Of a stretch of 64,000 nucleotides of DNA, positions 53,035 through 63,353 are shown piece after piece (position 1 is the stretch's first letter; each line of letters starts with the position of its first letter). The stretch comes from Rusavskia elegans (Eukaryota > Ascomycota > Lecanoromycetes > Teloschistales > Teloschistaceae). Position numbers and translations under genes: made by a program. Location: NCBI GenBank assembly GCA_011316305.1, contig SAUG01000134.1:104717-168716 (forward strand). Direction: 5' to 3'. The notes beneath the pieces are model-generated. The model saw nothing but the letters and a program-made list of their open reading frames with translations, was not told where the DNA came from and did no database searches.

Positions 53035-54225
53035 TCATCTCCTCTGGGTCGTAGCTTTGATTTGCCAGGCCAAATCGTTCATCACGTCGTCCATATAATG
53101 CATGATCCGCCGGACGGTAGTAGAACGTTGCTGCTGCCATTTGCGGTGTTTCTCGCGGATGAATGCTTCAGTCTCGATCGCAACCTCATCGAACGAGCTA
53201 TAAAAGAGGTCAATGTCCCTGCCCCATGAGTCGTAAAAGTGGACGTGGAGCTTCCGCATCCGATCGAATATATCTCATCATCGCAGCGGTATTCGTTCAC
53301 GAGGATCTAAATCCCTTGCCATTTTCTATCCCGAACATACATTTCTTCGCCTTCCAGGCGACCGAATTTGGCACGGATGTTTTTCAGCATGTCTTCACAT
53401 TTGAGGCAAGGGCAAGCTTGTGACCTCTTCGGCAGGCCTGTGTTGTTAACGAATTCGAATAATATTGGTTCGGTCACGCGAAGTTACTTCAATGGCGACA
53501 GGAAATCAACATTCTCATCTCGTCCAGGACAGTGGATTCGCAACTGAGCAAAGTCTGAAGACATGGCAAAGTGAGCTTTAGACGCCGAATGCCTCTGTCC
53601 GCCTTGACGAATTTGCGAATAAACTCCAGGTTCCTCGGATGACATTGCGTGCCATTGCATTTGAATAGCAGCCTGCTCGTGCAATATCGTTCTTGACACA
53701 AAGGAAATTGATGAGATGAGAATGTGGACCCAACCGGGGTTGACAGAGGCGGCTCTTGGCCTAGTGGAGGTACTCGTTGAAGCCATAAAACACTTCTCGA
53801 TGGAGGATAGCGCGTGCTTCGGACAGCATCCAGTGATTGACTAGGCAGATGTTCACAAACCTGGTGTGTTCTTCGAGAGCGATTGTCCATTGCCTTTGGC
53901 GAGTTTCTTCGCTAACGCCCAGGCGTTTTCCGACACTACATGAACCGATGGAAGGCATGATAAAGCGGACTATTTCCCAACCATATTTCGTGAGGGAGCT
54001 TTTCGAAGGCGAGAGGGGCGTTTGTTGCTCGCTCTTGCGCTTTCGAAGTATTCGGGCTTCTGAATTTAATCTTCTTGTCTCTGTGAAAGATATTAAAGAC
54101 CCTGCGCACGGGTTCCAAAACTCGATCCGCGGTATCCATTGCTGATGACAAGCCTCCTTCCAAGGTGGTCGAGATGGAATCAGGAGAGTATTGCGAGCTG
54201 TGGGCGCCCTCCAAAATAAGCACAT
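53035..54225 (-). pseudogene. decayed F-box-like protein gene
   Basis: On the minus strand an N-terminal frame carries FEKLPHEIW, an F-box-like opening, after a basic disordered leader (FNIFHRDKKIKFRSP). At about 53982-53990 the reading must change frame to continue with EIVRFIMPSIGSC, TIALEEHTRFVNICLVNHWM and LHREVFYGFNEYLH, then meets a stop. Protein-like pieces continue in shifting frames to 53035, including RKLHVHFYDSWGRDIDLFYS near the end. This is the pattern of a former several-hundred-residue gene carrying frameshifts and a stop. The F-box identity rests on the LPxEIW core only. No repeat or transposon end borders it. Confidence 0.5.
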
Positions 54226-54819
54226 TTGCTCTTTTTTCTCTCTTTATTTTCTTTTTCTTTTACTTTTTTTTTCTTTTTTTCTTTTTTGAAAGCAACCGGC
54301 AACGAGATGGCCTGAAACGGTGGATGTAGGGAACGACAAGAAGCTGTAGTTTGCGCCTTGTCTTGTCACTTCTGGACCACTGGAACTCAGACGAGGCAAC
54401 CTAACCAATCGAATTTGGCTGTCATGCCCAAAATTAGTCGACTCTGACGGCGAACGCTGGCCGTTATGCGACTTCTGTTTCGTGGAATGACCATAGGAGC
54501 ATCCTCAGATGACCAGAACAAGGCTCTTCATCGTCGAGATGAGATGGCGAATTCTGTTTGTCTCGTTCCAGGGGTGTGAATGGTATTCCCAAAATTGCTC
54601 AAGAACCCATGCATTGAATTGGTGATAGCAGCGGTACACCAATTGTATTTGAGCAGAAAACCAACCAAAATGGCTCCTGACGATAGATTATGCTTTGAGG
54701 CATTGATTGGCTGCACAACGCTTTACTTTGATCTTTTTCGCGAACCTCCAATAGGAACAGATCCTAGATAGCTGAAGGCTGAAGACTGAAGACTGGGAGT
54801 AGTTAAGGTACATAGCATA
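54226..54819. other. spacer with pyrimidine tract
   Basis: About 590 bp. It starts with a 60-bp C/T tract (54229-54288) and ends with short GAAGACT/GAAGGCT tandem copies near 54773-54792. No gene seen. Confidence 0.45.
54229..54288 (+). repeat. polypyrimidine tract
   Basis: An almost unbroken run of T and C (CTCTTTTTTCTCTCTTTATT and onward) with only two A residues. On the plus strand it could be a promoter-type CT tract; no downstream plus-strand gene supports that. Confidence 0.8.
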
Positions 54820-56936
54820 TCAAGTCATAGTATATTTCTGTAAGGACCGTCCAATTAGCATTCGTGTAGACAGCCCAATTAGCCCGAAGTGTTATCTGAC
54901 AATGATGAGGGGTCTACTCACAGGTCCTTCTCCACCTTGAGGTGTTTGCCAATTGATGTCTTGGGCAGGGGCCTTGATGTCGCAGGTTTTGCAGTGGATG
55001 CAACTAAGTGTGATGCGTTAGCCTCCATACTTCAGGCAGAGTAAGCCGGATGGGAAAAACACGTACTTCTGTGCGTTGATTTGAAACCTTCTCCCAAAGT
55101 CCTTACTTTCATCCTCTACATACTCATACACACCCGCAGGACAGAATCGATTTTCTACCCCTTTGTATTTTGGCCACATGTTCCTTCCATGTTCATCCCA
55201 ATCTTTAACCTGTAGATGCACGGGCTGGTCTTCTTCGTGGTTGGTCCCTGTGCGGCTTACGCTCGTCAAGATATCGAAAGAGATCTCTCCATCATTCTTT
55301 GGATATTCGATTTTGGGCTGCTTATCTGCGGGTTGCGTTGCTTCGTGGTCTTTGCCTTTGTGTTTCAGTGTCCATGGGGTTTTGCCACGGAAGAGGTAGG
55401 CTTCGAGGCCCGAATACATGATCCCACCGTAGAGGCCTAGAGGTGAGTGGAACGAAGGACGCATGTTGCGGACCTCTTTCAATTCTTTCCAGATGGTGCT
55501 ACCCCTCAATGCATCTTCATAGTCGTAGAGGAAGACTGTGCTTTCTGCATCTTTATTCTCGTTCAAAGCATCCCATGCTGCCTTCGCCGCAAGCATGCCG
55601 CTTCTCATCGCAGTATGCGTGCCCTTGATTTTGGGGACATTCAAAAAGCCAGCGGTGTCGCCGATCAGAGCCCCTCCAGGAAAAGCGCACTTGGGTATTG
55701 ATTGGAAGCCTCCTTCGTTGAGGGCTCGAGCACCATAGGAGATGCATTTGCCGCCTTCAATGACGGAGCTATAGAGTGGGTGATGCTTAAGCTTCTGGAA
55801 CTCGCCATATGGGGAAAGCCAGGGGTTAGGGTAATCCAATCCTACGACCAAGCCTAGGGAGACCAGGTTGTCACCAAAATGGTAGATCCAGCCGCCGCCG
55901 TATGTATTGGAAGGTAAGGGATATCCCATTGAGTGCACTACTTCGCCCTTGCGGAAATTCTCAGGCTTGACTTCCCATACTTCCTTCAACCCCAATGCGT
56001 ATGTTTGTGGTTGGCTGTCCCGTCGTAGATCAAATTTTTGGATGACTTGCTTCGACAGACTTCCGTGACATCCCTCGGCGAAAAGAGTGATCCGAGCGTG
56101 AAACCCCATTCCTCTTTCAAAATGCGCCTTGGGTTTCCCATCGCGAGCGACACCTTGATCGTTGGTTGCAACACCCAGTACTGAGCCGTCATTGGGTTTG
56201 TAGAGCACTTCACTAGCAGCGAAGCCTGGGTAAACCTCGACACCGATCTCCTCAGCGCGCTCGCCGAGCCACTTGCTGAACTGGTTGAGACTGATGATGT
56301 AGTTTCCATGGTTGTTCATCTGTGGAGGCGCGGGTATCGGTATCGAACTGTTCCTGGTGAGAAAGCGCATCTTGTCGTTGGTAGCCGGGGTAGCATTTTC
56401 AAAGCGAGATGGATTATCTGCACTATTCCAGTCGGGCAAAAGCTCGTTGACAGCGGAGGGTTCGATGACGTTGCCGGAAACGATGTGGTCACCTAGTTCG
56501 CCTGCTTTCTCGAGCACCAGGACACGGAAATCCTCGTGACCTGCCTCATTCGCGAGCTGCTTGAGTCGAATGGCAGCGCTGAGACCGGCCGGACCTGGCG
56601 AAAGGATCAGCATCACGGGTTCAATGGGCAGTGAGACAGAGATATACCGCCGCCGACGATGCAGACGTCGACATCATCGGTTTCACGGTCTTGCTGCCGG
56701 GGATCGAATGAATCATCGATGTCTGCAAGTGCCTTGGAGCTTGAAGTCGAGAAGGATCTTGGGGCTGCCGGAAGAACGGAGCGTCTGGAAGTCTGGAAGA
56801 GCAGTCGCCGCCTCGCCGGTGTGAACCACGAGTGAGGTCTCCAAGCACGCAGATACTTGGTAGATGGAGCAGCAGCCAGAGTGTTCCTGACTACAGAAAA
56901 AACTGGGGTCATGGTCGACATTGTTGCAGCAACCAT
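54820..56936 (-). CDS. ETFDH: electron transfer flavoprotein-ubiquinone oxidoreductase, mitochondrial
   Basis: Four exons (56936-56648, 56594-55067, 55003-54922, 54837-54820) give 638 aa. ETF-QO moves electrons from reduced ETF (fed by fatty-acid and amino-acid dehydrogenases) to ubiquinone at the inner mitochondrial membrane. A presequence rich in Arg, Ser and Ala opens the protein ([20 protein letters not shown]). The FAD loop is formed across intron 1 as [13 protein letters not shown], followed by [21 protein letters not shown] quinone-site region ([20 protein letters not shown]) and [22 protein letters not shown] come next. The four [4Fe-4S] cysteines are visible: one in [11 protein letters not shown] and three in [11 protein letters not shown], the latter assembled by intron 2. 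The 18-nt last exon encodes only KYTMT and the stop. Length matches the family. Confidence 0.96.
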
Positions 56937-57266
56937 GCCGAGAGAGAGGGAAGAAGAAAAGGTGGGGATATCGGAGTAGTCTCAGATCTGATTTCATCCA
57001 ACGTCTATTATTATTATTTACCGTCTACCACATGTGGTCATGGACCTCGGTACAGTCACTAATAATCTCCACCAATCGTCATCGAGCGTAAAGGACCGAA
57101 GAATCATTTTTCACTTTTCTCGAAGCACATGCTCTACCCGGCTGGAAATACGTCCACGGACAAGGCCTTGTACTCATATGTTCTTTTCTATCCCAAAGTT
57201 CCGGCTGGGCTTCCCAACGTAGTCGAAGTAACAACCCATGTATATAACTCCGCTCTCTTCTCCCAT
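56937..57266. other. spacer
   Basis: A 330-bp spacer between two same-strand genes, holding the ETF-QO promoter and the next gene's 3'UTR. Nothing else seen. Confidence 0.45.
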
Positions 57267-60200
57267 TCACTCTTTGACAATGACGTCCTCGCCTTTTTGT
57301 GCCTCGCCCCCAAGGTAAGCCGTCAGCTTTTCTTCCCTCTCTTGTACTTGATTGTCTGCCATCTCCGTTGTGCCTGTCTGGACCGATTCGCTTGCCATGT
57401 CAGCTGGAGCGGCCGTAGCCGGCGCTTTCGAACTCAATGCGTCCAATTCGCCCAGCGTGGTCCTAGGAGCCTGTGAATCGTGCTGCAATAGATCGGAAAC
57501 CTCTGCCTCCTTGACCGCCGAAGGATCGGAATTGCTGGAATGTCCTTCCTTGGCTGAGATTTCTTCAGTGCTTGGGATAGTCTCTTCGAGTGCTTCGACC
57601 GCAGGCACAGTCCCGCGAACATCAGAATGAGCTGTTGCCGCTGTGATGGGTGTTGGCGCTTCAGGACGCTCAATTGGCGAAGAGACTCTGTCGGCCAGTG
57701 GCCGTGGAGTAGCGGCCTTGGATGAGATAATGATGATTGAGCCGTTCTCGGATTCCCATATCGTCTGGGGGGCACGGATCGCCCACATCGACATATCCAC
57801 CTTGGACTCGCCTTGCTCACTGGTTGCCGACGTCGAACTAGCCACGGGTTTACGCCTTGCAGGTCCTCTAGCTCGGCCTTTGCGTGCATCTGCTAAAGGC
57901 GTTTTCTCTTCTACCTCTCTTACTTCTTCTTCGACGGGCTTCTCTTCCTTCTTGGGCCCTTGAGGACCGACCTGAAGCTGTTTGTTGAGATCCGACATGA
58001 AACCTGCCTTGAGTGCAGCAATCTTACCGCCAATCGGTCTCGCAGGTAAAGCCGGCTTCGGTTTTGGCGCAGGTGGTGGAGATGTCAGACCTCGCGCTTC
58101 TTCTCGTGGCCCGCTGCTACCAGTCGAGGTCGCAGATGTCGTCTTGGAAAGTGGTATTGATTCGGAAGAATCCCGAGCTCCGGGTTTGCTTGGGCGAGCT
58201 GGGACTTGAGGTTTAGGCCTGTCTGGCAACGTGGGCGCTTTCTTAGTTTCTGTGGGCGAGGCCTCAGCTGATTTGGTTGGAGGTGGCGGTATCTCCGCTG
58301 GTGGCACTTGGTGTAGTCTCCTTGGGGGGCGTGCAGGTATCTGTACTGGGGGCTGAGGCACAACATCTGCGTTCTCGGCCTTGTGTTTCGTTGGTCTAGG
58401 AGGTATCGTAGGCTTCTCAACGGCAGCTGAGCCCGCAGTTGCAGCTTCTCGGCCTTGGTGTCGCACCAACTTTTCTTCATCAGGGCGGCCAGAGGTCTGT
58501 ACGACTGCTCCAGCTTTCAGCCCGTCGTCTACGGGGCTTGTGACGTCGCTATCTTGAGGCCCATCGACCGTGGTCTCCAAGCGAGCGCTATCAGGCGAAT
58601 CTTCCCAGATGTCTCGACTAGGGAATCTCTGAATCATCCCTGGTCTGTGCATCTCGTCTCGAATGTGCGGTTTGAAGGTCGACGTGGCCAAACGTTCTTC
58701 TTTTGGTATCAATTTGGCCTTCTCGGCCTCGGTCATTTCGCCTTTACGAGCGCCTTCTGCCTCCGGAGACTCAAACGTCGCCGATGGCTTTTCGAAAGCA
58801 GAAGGAGCGGTTTCCTCGACTGCTTCGGGTGTTGATACCGTAGCTTGGAGCTGCAGACTGTTTGGCGTGTCTTCCCATATGTCTTGACTAGGGAATCTCC
58901 TTTTCATAATTTCCCGTCGCTTGAACCGCTCAATGGCTGGATTGGATTGCGTATCTTTCCCGTCGTCATCTGGGAAGAGGGGCTCATACTCTTCCACATC
59001 CTCGAGAGGTGTATGCAGGTCTTCGCGGTCGTCGTGAGATGTGAATTTTGTGAGACCTGGTAGTAATCCATGAATGCTCCCTGGTCGACTCCCGGGACGG
59101 CTTGTGGGCCTGCTATTTGTCGCGCTGCCTGGACGACTGCCATGTCTTAGTCCACTTTGATACGATGGTGGTGCGTCTGAGTCCATCCCTGAGTAGTAAT
59201 TGCTACCTCTTCGCTCTTGTGCGGGGGACACGGCAGGTTGCATGTACTCCGTACCCGGCTCCTTAGCTACTTCGTCCGAGGCCAGTATGGGCACACCATA
59301 CCCTGTCTCGTCAATATACCCTCCTTGAGCTTCGGTGTTTCCTCCATGGGGCCCTAGATCCTCAGTTGGAGGGTCGTAACCATTGCCACCAATTTTGCTT
59401 TTGCGAACAGTAGGCGCATCGACATGTATGGCCTCATCATCCGTCTCACTTTCCAGGGCGTGCTCCGCTGATGACTGTGAACCTCCCTTGCGTTTCGAAC
59501 TGCGGAAGCCGTCTTTGCCCTCGTCATCCACAGGGAAGCTTGCTTTCCGCAACGGAGAAGAAATATGGGTTTGCGAATGGGGGGAGAACGTTTTGCCGTG
59601 GAGGGTAGCCGAATATGGCGTATTCATGCGAGAGGTATACTCTTCGGTAGCCATGTATCCAATCTGTTCGTTCGGCAGTCCTACAACATTCGGTGATGTC
59701 CCTGCAGCACATCTGTGAGCGAAGGCCCAGCAACGCGGTTCCCAACTGAACTCACCGAATCCAGCCCCGCGACTCGCAGTGTCTCTGACAAGCTTGTTCA
59801 AGTCTTCACTGCTCAAAGCCCATTCGGGTCTTGTACCAATTGCTGGACCATACTGGCCGTGCTCTTCGCGCTCCAGTGCTTCGGGGTGTTTGTCGTACCA
59901 CGCCTTCTCGAAATTATCCGCTGGGATGCTACCATGGCCATGCATACCATAGCTTCCTGGAGGCCCATGAAACAACTGTGCGCTGCTTCTCCGGCCTTGA
60001 TTACGGGACCTGCTGGATCCGTCGTTGTGGAAGCCAATGCCAGATGGAAGATTCTGACTGTACGGTGATGGCGATGGAGCTTGGACATCTCCAGCGTCAG
60101 GGTACATGGGAACTCTCTGACCAATACCAACATCTGGTATGCCATGGTCACTACCTTCTTGTGCAGAGCCTGGTCGTTCGGCGGAAGCTACAGAATCGGG

Positions 60201-60734
60201 CCTCGAAGAGAAGCTGACTTTAGGATGCAAGGAACGCTTGTGTGGATCTTTGTCATCACTGCCAATCGGAGTGACAGCTTTGCCAATGCCGGCGGCCATT
60301 GCGGAGGACGAGTCAGTCCTCGTGACTGCTGCAACCCGCTCTTTTGCTGTCGAGCTTGAGAATGAAGGCCTTGGAGCATGTAATGGCAAATCACTACCAA
60401 CGTTCCGAGTCTGTTCCGGCTGCGATTTGCCCTTGATCTGGTCTAGAATAGTTGCCTCCTCCGGCTTCTCGTTCTCGTAATCTAGATCCGCATATTCGGC
60501 ACCTTCCTGTCCGATCGACGGCAGAGAGACGCTTGGGGGACGTTTTGGGAGGCCTAGACTTGACGAAGAGGTATTCTGATGTTCATTGCTGTATAGGCTG
60601 CCGCTAAGGTTGCTATGCTGGATGAATGCCGGAGGCTCATTGAGCGGAGATCTAGGGAAGTTTTCGGATTTTGGCGAGCGCGAGCGCTCTATATTGCGGT
60701 GAGTCGGTCGGGGAGGGATCTTTGGTGGATCCAT
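57267..60734 (-). CDS. AIM21: AIM21-like actin-regulatory protein
   Basis: Two exons (60734-59756, 59701-57267) give 1137 aa, nearly all predicted disordered. Yeast Aim21, with Tda2, limits actin-filament barbed-end growth at cortical patches. The match rests on the proline-rich start (MDPPKIPPRPTHRNIERSRS), the motif FEKAWYDKHPEALEREEHGQ-YGPAIG with RPEWALSSEDLNKLVRDTAS, and two copies of a FPSQDIWEDTPNSLQL / FPSRDIWEDSPDSARL element. Many PxxP and polybasic motifs (PTIPPRPTKH, VQIPARPPRR, PALPARPIGGKIAALKAGFM) suit SH3 partners and a capping-protein-interaction-type segment. The 54-nt intron is in frame without a stop, so retention would insert 18 residues; excision restores GFGTSPNVVG. The frame opens upstream without an ATG, so the ATG at 60734 is the start. 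Confidence 0.8.
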   Translation of the reverse strand: MDPPKIPPRPTHRNIERSRSPKSENFPRSPLNEPPAFIQHSNLSGSLYSNEHQNTSSSSLGLPKRPPSVSLPSIGQEGAEYADLDYENEKPEEATILDQIKGKSQPEQTRNVGSDLPLHAPRPSFSSSTAKERVAAVTRTDSSSAMAAGIGKAVTPIGSDDKDPHKRSLHPKVSFSSRPDSVASAERPGSAQEGSDHGIPDVGIGQRVPMYPDAGDVQAPSPSPYSQNLPSGIGFHNDGSSRSRNQGRRSSAQLFHGPPGSYGMHGHGSIPADNFEKAWYDKHPEALEREEHGQYGPAIGTRPEWALSSEDLNKLVRDTASRGAGFGEFSWEPRCWAFAHRCAAGTSPNVVGLPNEQIGYMATEEYTSRMNTPYSATLHGKTFSPHSQTHISSPLRKASFPVDDEGKDGFRSSKRKGGSQSSAEHALESETDDEAIHVDAPTVRKSKIGGNGYDPPTEDLGPHGGNTEAQGGYIDETGYGVPILASDEVAKEPGTEYMQPAVSPAQERRGSNYYSGMDSDAPPSYQSGLRHGSRPGSATNSRPTSRPGSRPGSIHGLLPGLTKFTSHDDREDLHTPLEDVEEYEPLFPDDDGKDTQSNPAIERFKRREIMKRRFPSQDIWEDTPNSLQLQATVSTPEAVEETAPSAFEKPSATFESPEAEGARKGEMTEAEKAKLIPKEERLATSTFKPHIRDEMHRPGMIQRFPSRDIWEDSPDSARLETTVDGPQDSDVTSPVDDGLKAGAVVQTSGRPDEEKLVRHQGREAATAGSAAVEKPTIPPRPTKHKAENADVVPQPPVQIPARPPRRLHQVPPAEIPPPPTKSAEASPTETKKAPTLPDRPKPQVPARPSKPGARDSSESIPLSKTTSATSTGSSGPREEARGLTSPPPAPKPKPALPARPIGGKIAALKAGFMSDLNKQLQVGPQGPKKEEKPVEEEVREVEEKTPLADARKGRARGPARRKPVASSTSATSEQGESKVDMSMWAIRAPQTIWESENGSIIIISSKAATPRPLADRVSSPIERPEAPTPITAATAHSDVRGTVPAVEALEETIPSTEEISAKEGHSSNSDPSAVKEAEVSDLLQHDSQAPRTTLGELDALSSKAPATAAPADMASESVQTGTTEMADNQVQEREEKLTAYLGGEAQKGEDVIVKE

Positions 60735-61967
60735 ACTCGTAGCCGTCGTAGGGTGCTGCTGATGAGGTCTGGATGGGTCAGTCACAGAGTACAACCGTTC
60801 AGTGACAACACGCTATAGTCCCAGGCGTGCATTCGCCAATAGTCTTGAAGAGCAGAGCGATGGTATTAAAAAGCAGTGACCCCACAGATGCTAACAGGGT
60901 TGGGGAAAGATGGTGACAACGAAGCGGCGGAAGCGAAACGAACTTACAGTATGACAGCTGTCAGGTCAATTGGTATGAGCGTCAACAATCAGAGTATGTA
61001 TGAAGGCAAGAGAACAGACAGACTTCTTGGTAGATGTGAAAGACGGTGAAGGGACTTTCGAACGTTGAACAGGCCCGCAGGAAGGTTGCAGTGACCCCTG
61101 TTAATGATCGGGAGCTATAGAACACTAGCGCCATGCCGGCAACCAATGCCGCAATACCTTACTCCGTATAGGCCACAGGTTCTTAAGAACCAATAAATAA
61201 CTACACCAAGTTAGGTATAAATCGACTCCTTATTAAGTATTAGTCACTTATTGCAGCAGCAGCTATATAGCAAGTTCCAGGCAATTGAGGTGTCGAAATC
61301 CAATATCGAGGTATCGACTGTTGTTACTACTTCGCAGAAGATTATAAAAAGGATATACGTAATGTCGCTTCGCGGAAGGTTCTATAACACCCTATTCGTT
61401 CTGGGTGGTGAAAAATAAGATTCTCTACACAACGAGACAGGAGGTGATCATTATCATTATGTCGATTTTTGGAATTAACACAGAACAAGAAACTAAGGTA
61501 GGCAGTATCGATCGCGCTGATTCCTTGCGATCTGTTACATTTCAACTGAAAATCCTCAATGCCCTCTTCAAAGGCAGCTCGATCCGGTCAATACGAAGTG
61601 GCTTGACAGCGCCGCACTCATGTGGACTTCCCCTACTGACAGCTGCCTTTTACATGAATCTCGTACATCAATGATCATTCTACGATTTACATAACCCGCT
61701 TTATTCATTTGCTTGTCTGTAGCGTAAAAAGTTTACTTCGTTTTGTGGGAACGATGAGGAAATGGTTCCCTTTTGGTACACCCCTGAGTTATAGGAAACA
61801 CATGACCGTGATAGAATTACAACACAACACTCCAATGACTTCTGAAGGGAGGATGCCTTTCATTCCAGAATGTCTCCGTGAACAGTCGCTTGAAAAGATG
61901 CATAGGTCGCACCCGTGAACCGTCCATAACCTCTATTATCCTACCTCCAGTTCTCCCTATGCCACAT
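60735..61967. other. spacer
   Basis: About 1.2 kb. It includes the AIM21-like promoter and TVP18 3'UTR, and a 14-bp perfect palindrome GGTTCTTAAGAACC at 61178-61191. No gene is supported. Confidence 0.45.
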
Positions 61968-62785
61968 TCAGACAATCATCTGGGCGACGCCCTGTCCTCC
62001 TAGCGTCTTACTGCCAACGAACCCTTGCCCCTTGAGTCCCGCAATCAGATAGCACACACCAGCCAGGAAGAGGAACACCGCCGCAGCGAGGAGACTTGTG
62101 GTTCGGTGGGTAACCAATGTAAGCCATTGAATCAAGCTCATGACACCATACATGCCGGCGCGCATGTAGTTGGTTGTGAAGCGGCGGATGAAGACATCGA
62201 ATTTCTCAGACGTTGGGCAGATGCGGAGGAGAAGGGGCACTTCGACGAAAATGAGGATCAAGCCGGATATCCTGCAAACGCTGTCAGCCGGGGCCTTGGT
62301 AGTAGATCTGTCTCGGGTGGACAACGAACAGGCAGATGATACTGAAGACAATGATGACTGGATGGTTGAAGATATTGGCGATACCCAGGGCAATGCAGAG
62401 AAAGATGCATAGTATCCCAATCCTACAGGGCGTTCAGTCAGCATGGGTGCTTTGTTCTGCTGCACAGTATCTCTTGTGGTTCTTCAGAAGAATAATCGGC
62501 AGTCTGGGCTCCACGTCCTGGAGTATCCATGTACTACCGAACATCGATGCTCCTTGTCCTTGGGTCTGGGGTATTTGGCAGTATACAGGAATAGTACGAG
62601 GTGGTTTGTGTATGGACTGTTGGATTGAGGGTTCGGAGCGGTGATAAGGATGTAGTGAGAAGCATTGACCAACCATTGTCCATATATACCTGTTGTAGCA
62701 GAAGTTGTCAGCGTGGATCTTGCGATCAGGGTTAGCAGAAGCGCTCACTAAAGTTCCGCGATCGAAGCTCCTCCGCTATCGTCAT
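61968..62785 (-). CDS. TVP18: Golgi membrane protein TVP18
   Basis: Four exons (62785-62749, 62689-62674, 62422-62330, 62271-61968) give 149 aa. TVP18 is a four-pass protein of late Golgi vesicles with an unclear role in membrane traffic. The spliced start MTIAEELRSRNFSIYGQWIG is family-typical. Four hydrophobic segments follow: GILCIFLCIALGIANIF, VIIVFSIICLISGLILIFVE, RAGMYGVMSLIQWLTLV, and SLLAAAVFLFLAGVCYLIAG. The invariant LLLRICPTSEKFD lies between helices two and three, and GFVGSKTLGGQGVAQMIV ends the protein. Exon 2 is only 16 nt and is followed by a 251-nt intron with a GTTGGT donor; the frame and QWIG junction support it. Length equals that of the family. Confidence 0.92.
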
Positions 62786-63353
62786 TCTGGCTACGTCTCG
62801 CACCACTCAGTCCTCTTGAAAGCTGCCCGCTATTCTCAAGCCTTTCTTGTTCCTCGTGCGGAATGCTTTGTTGACTGGCGCACTGCTCGGATCTGGAGGT
62901 TCGACTTGCAGGTACGGGACGTCTGGGGGTACAGAATGATATGAGAATACTGTCTAGCCCAAGAGAAGCTGCCTGTGCAGTTGAGTAGTACTTGTTGCCA
63001 AGGTAGGTCAAAGGTGGTGCCTCACTTCTATGCAGCTCTTTTCATGAAGTTAGCGTGAAGTAGGTGTACGCAAACAGCCCCTTTCCAAGGTACTGATCCC
63101 ATTAAGTCTGGATCTAGGTATAAGATTCTCGGCCGAAGCTCTTAAAAATAGCATACATTAGTAGGTGAGATTGAACAGTATTCAAAGAAAGAATTCCCTA
63201 ACGCTCCAACACCAAGTCCTGTCTTCCTACAGAAACGCCACAACGCAGTCTGAAATTAAGGCAACTGTCTCGCTACGGCGGCGTCGTCCTCCAGATGAAC
63301 CTCCCTTCCAGCGATACGCCCAAGTTATTCGCTTACGCAGGCATAACGCTTCC
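62786..63353. other. spacer
   Basis: About 570 bp between TVP18 and the 3' end of the right-edge gene. No additional feature seen. Confidence 0.4.
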
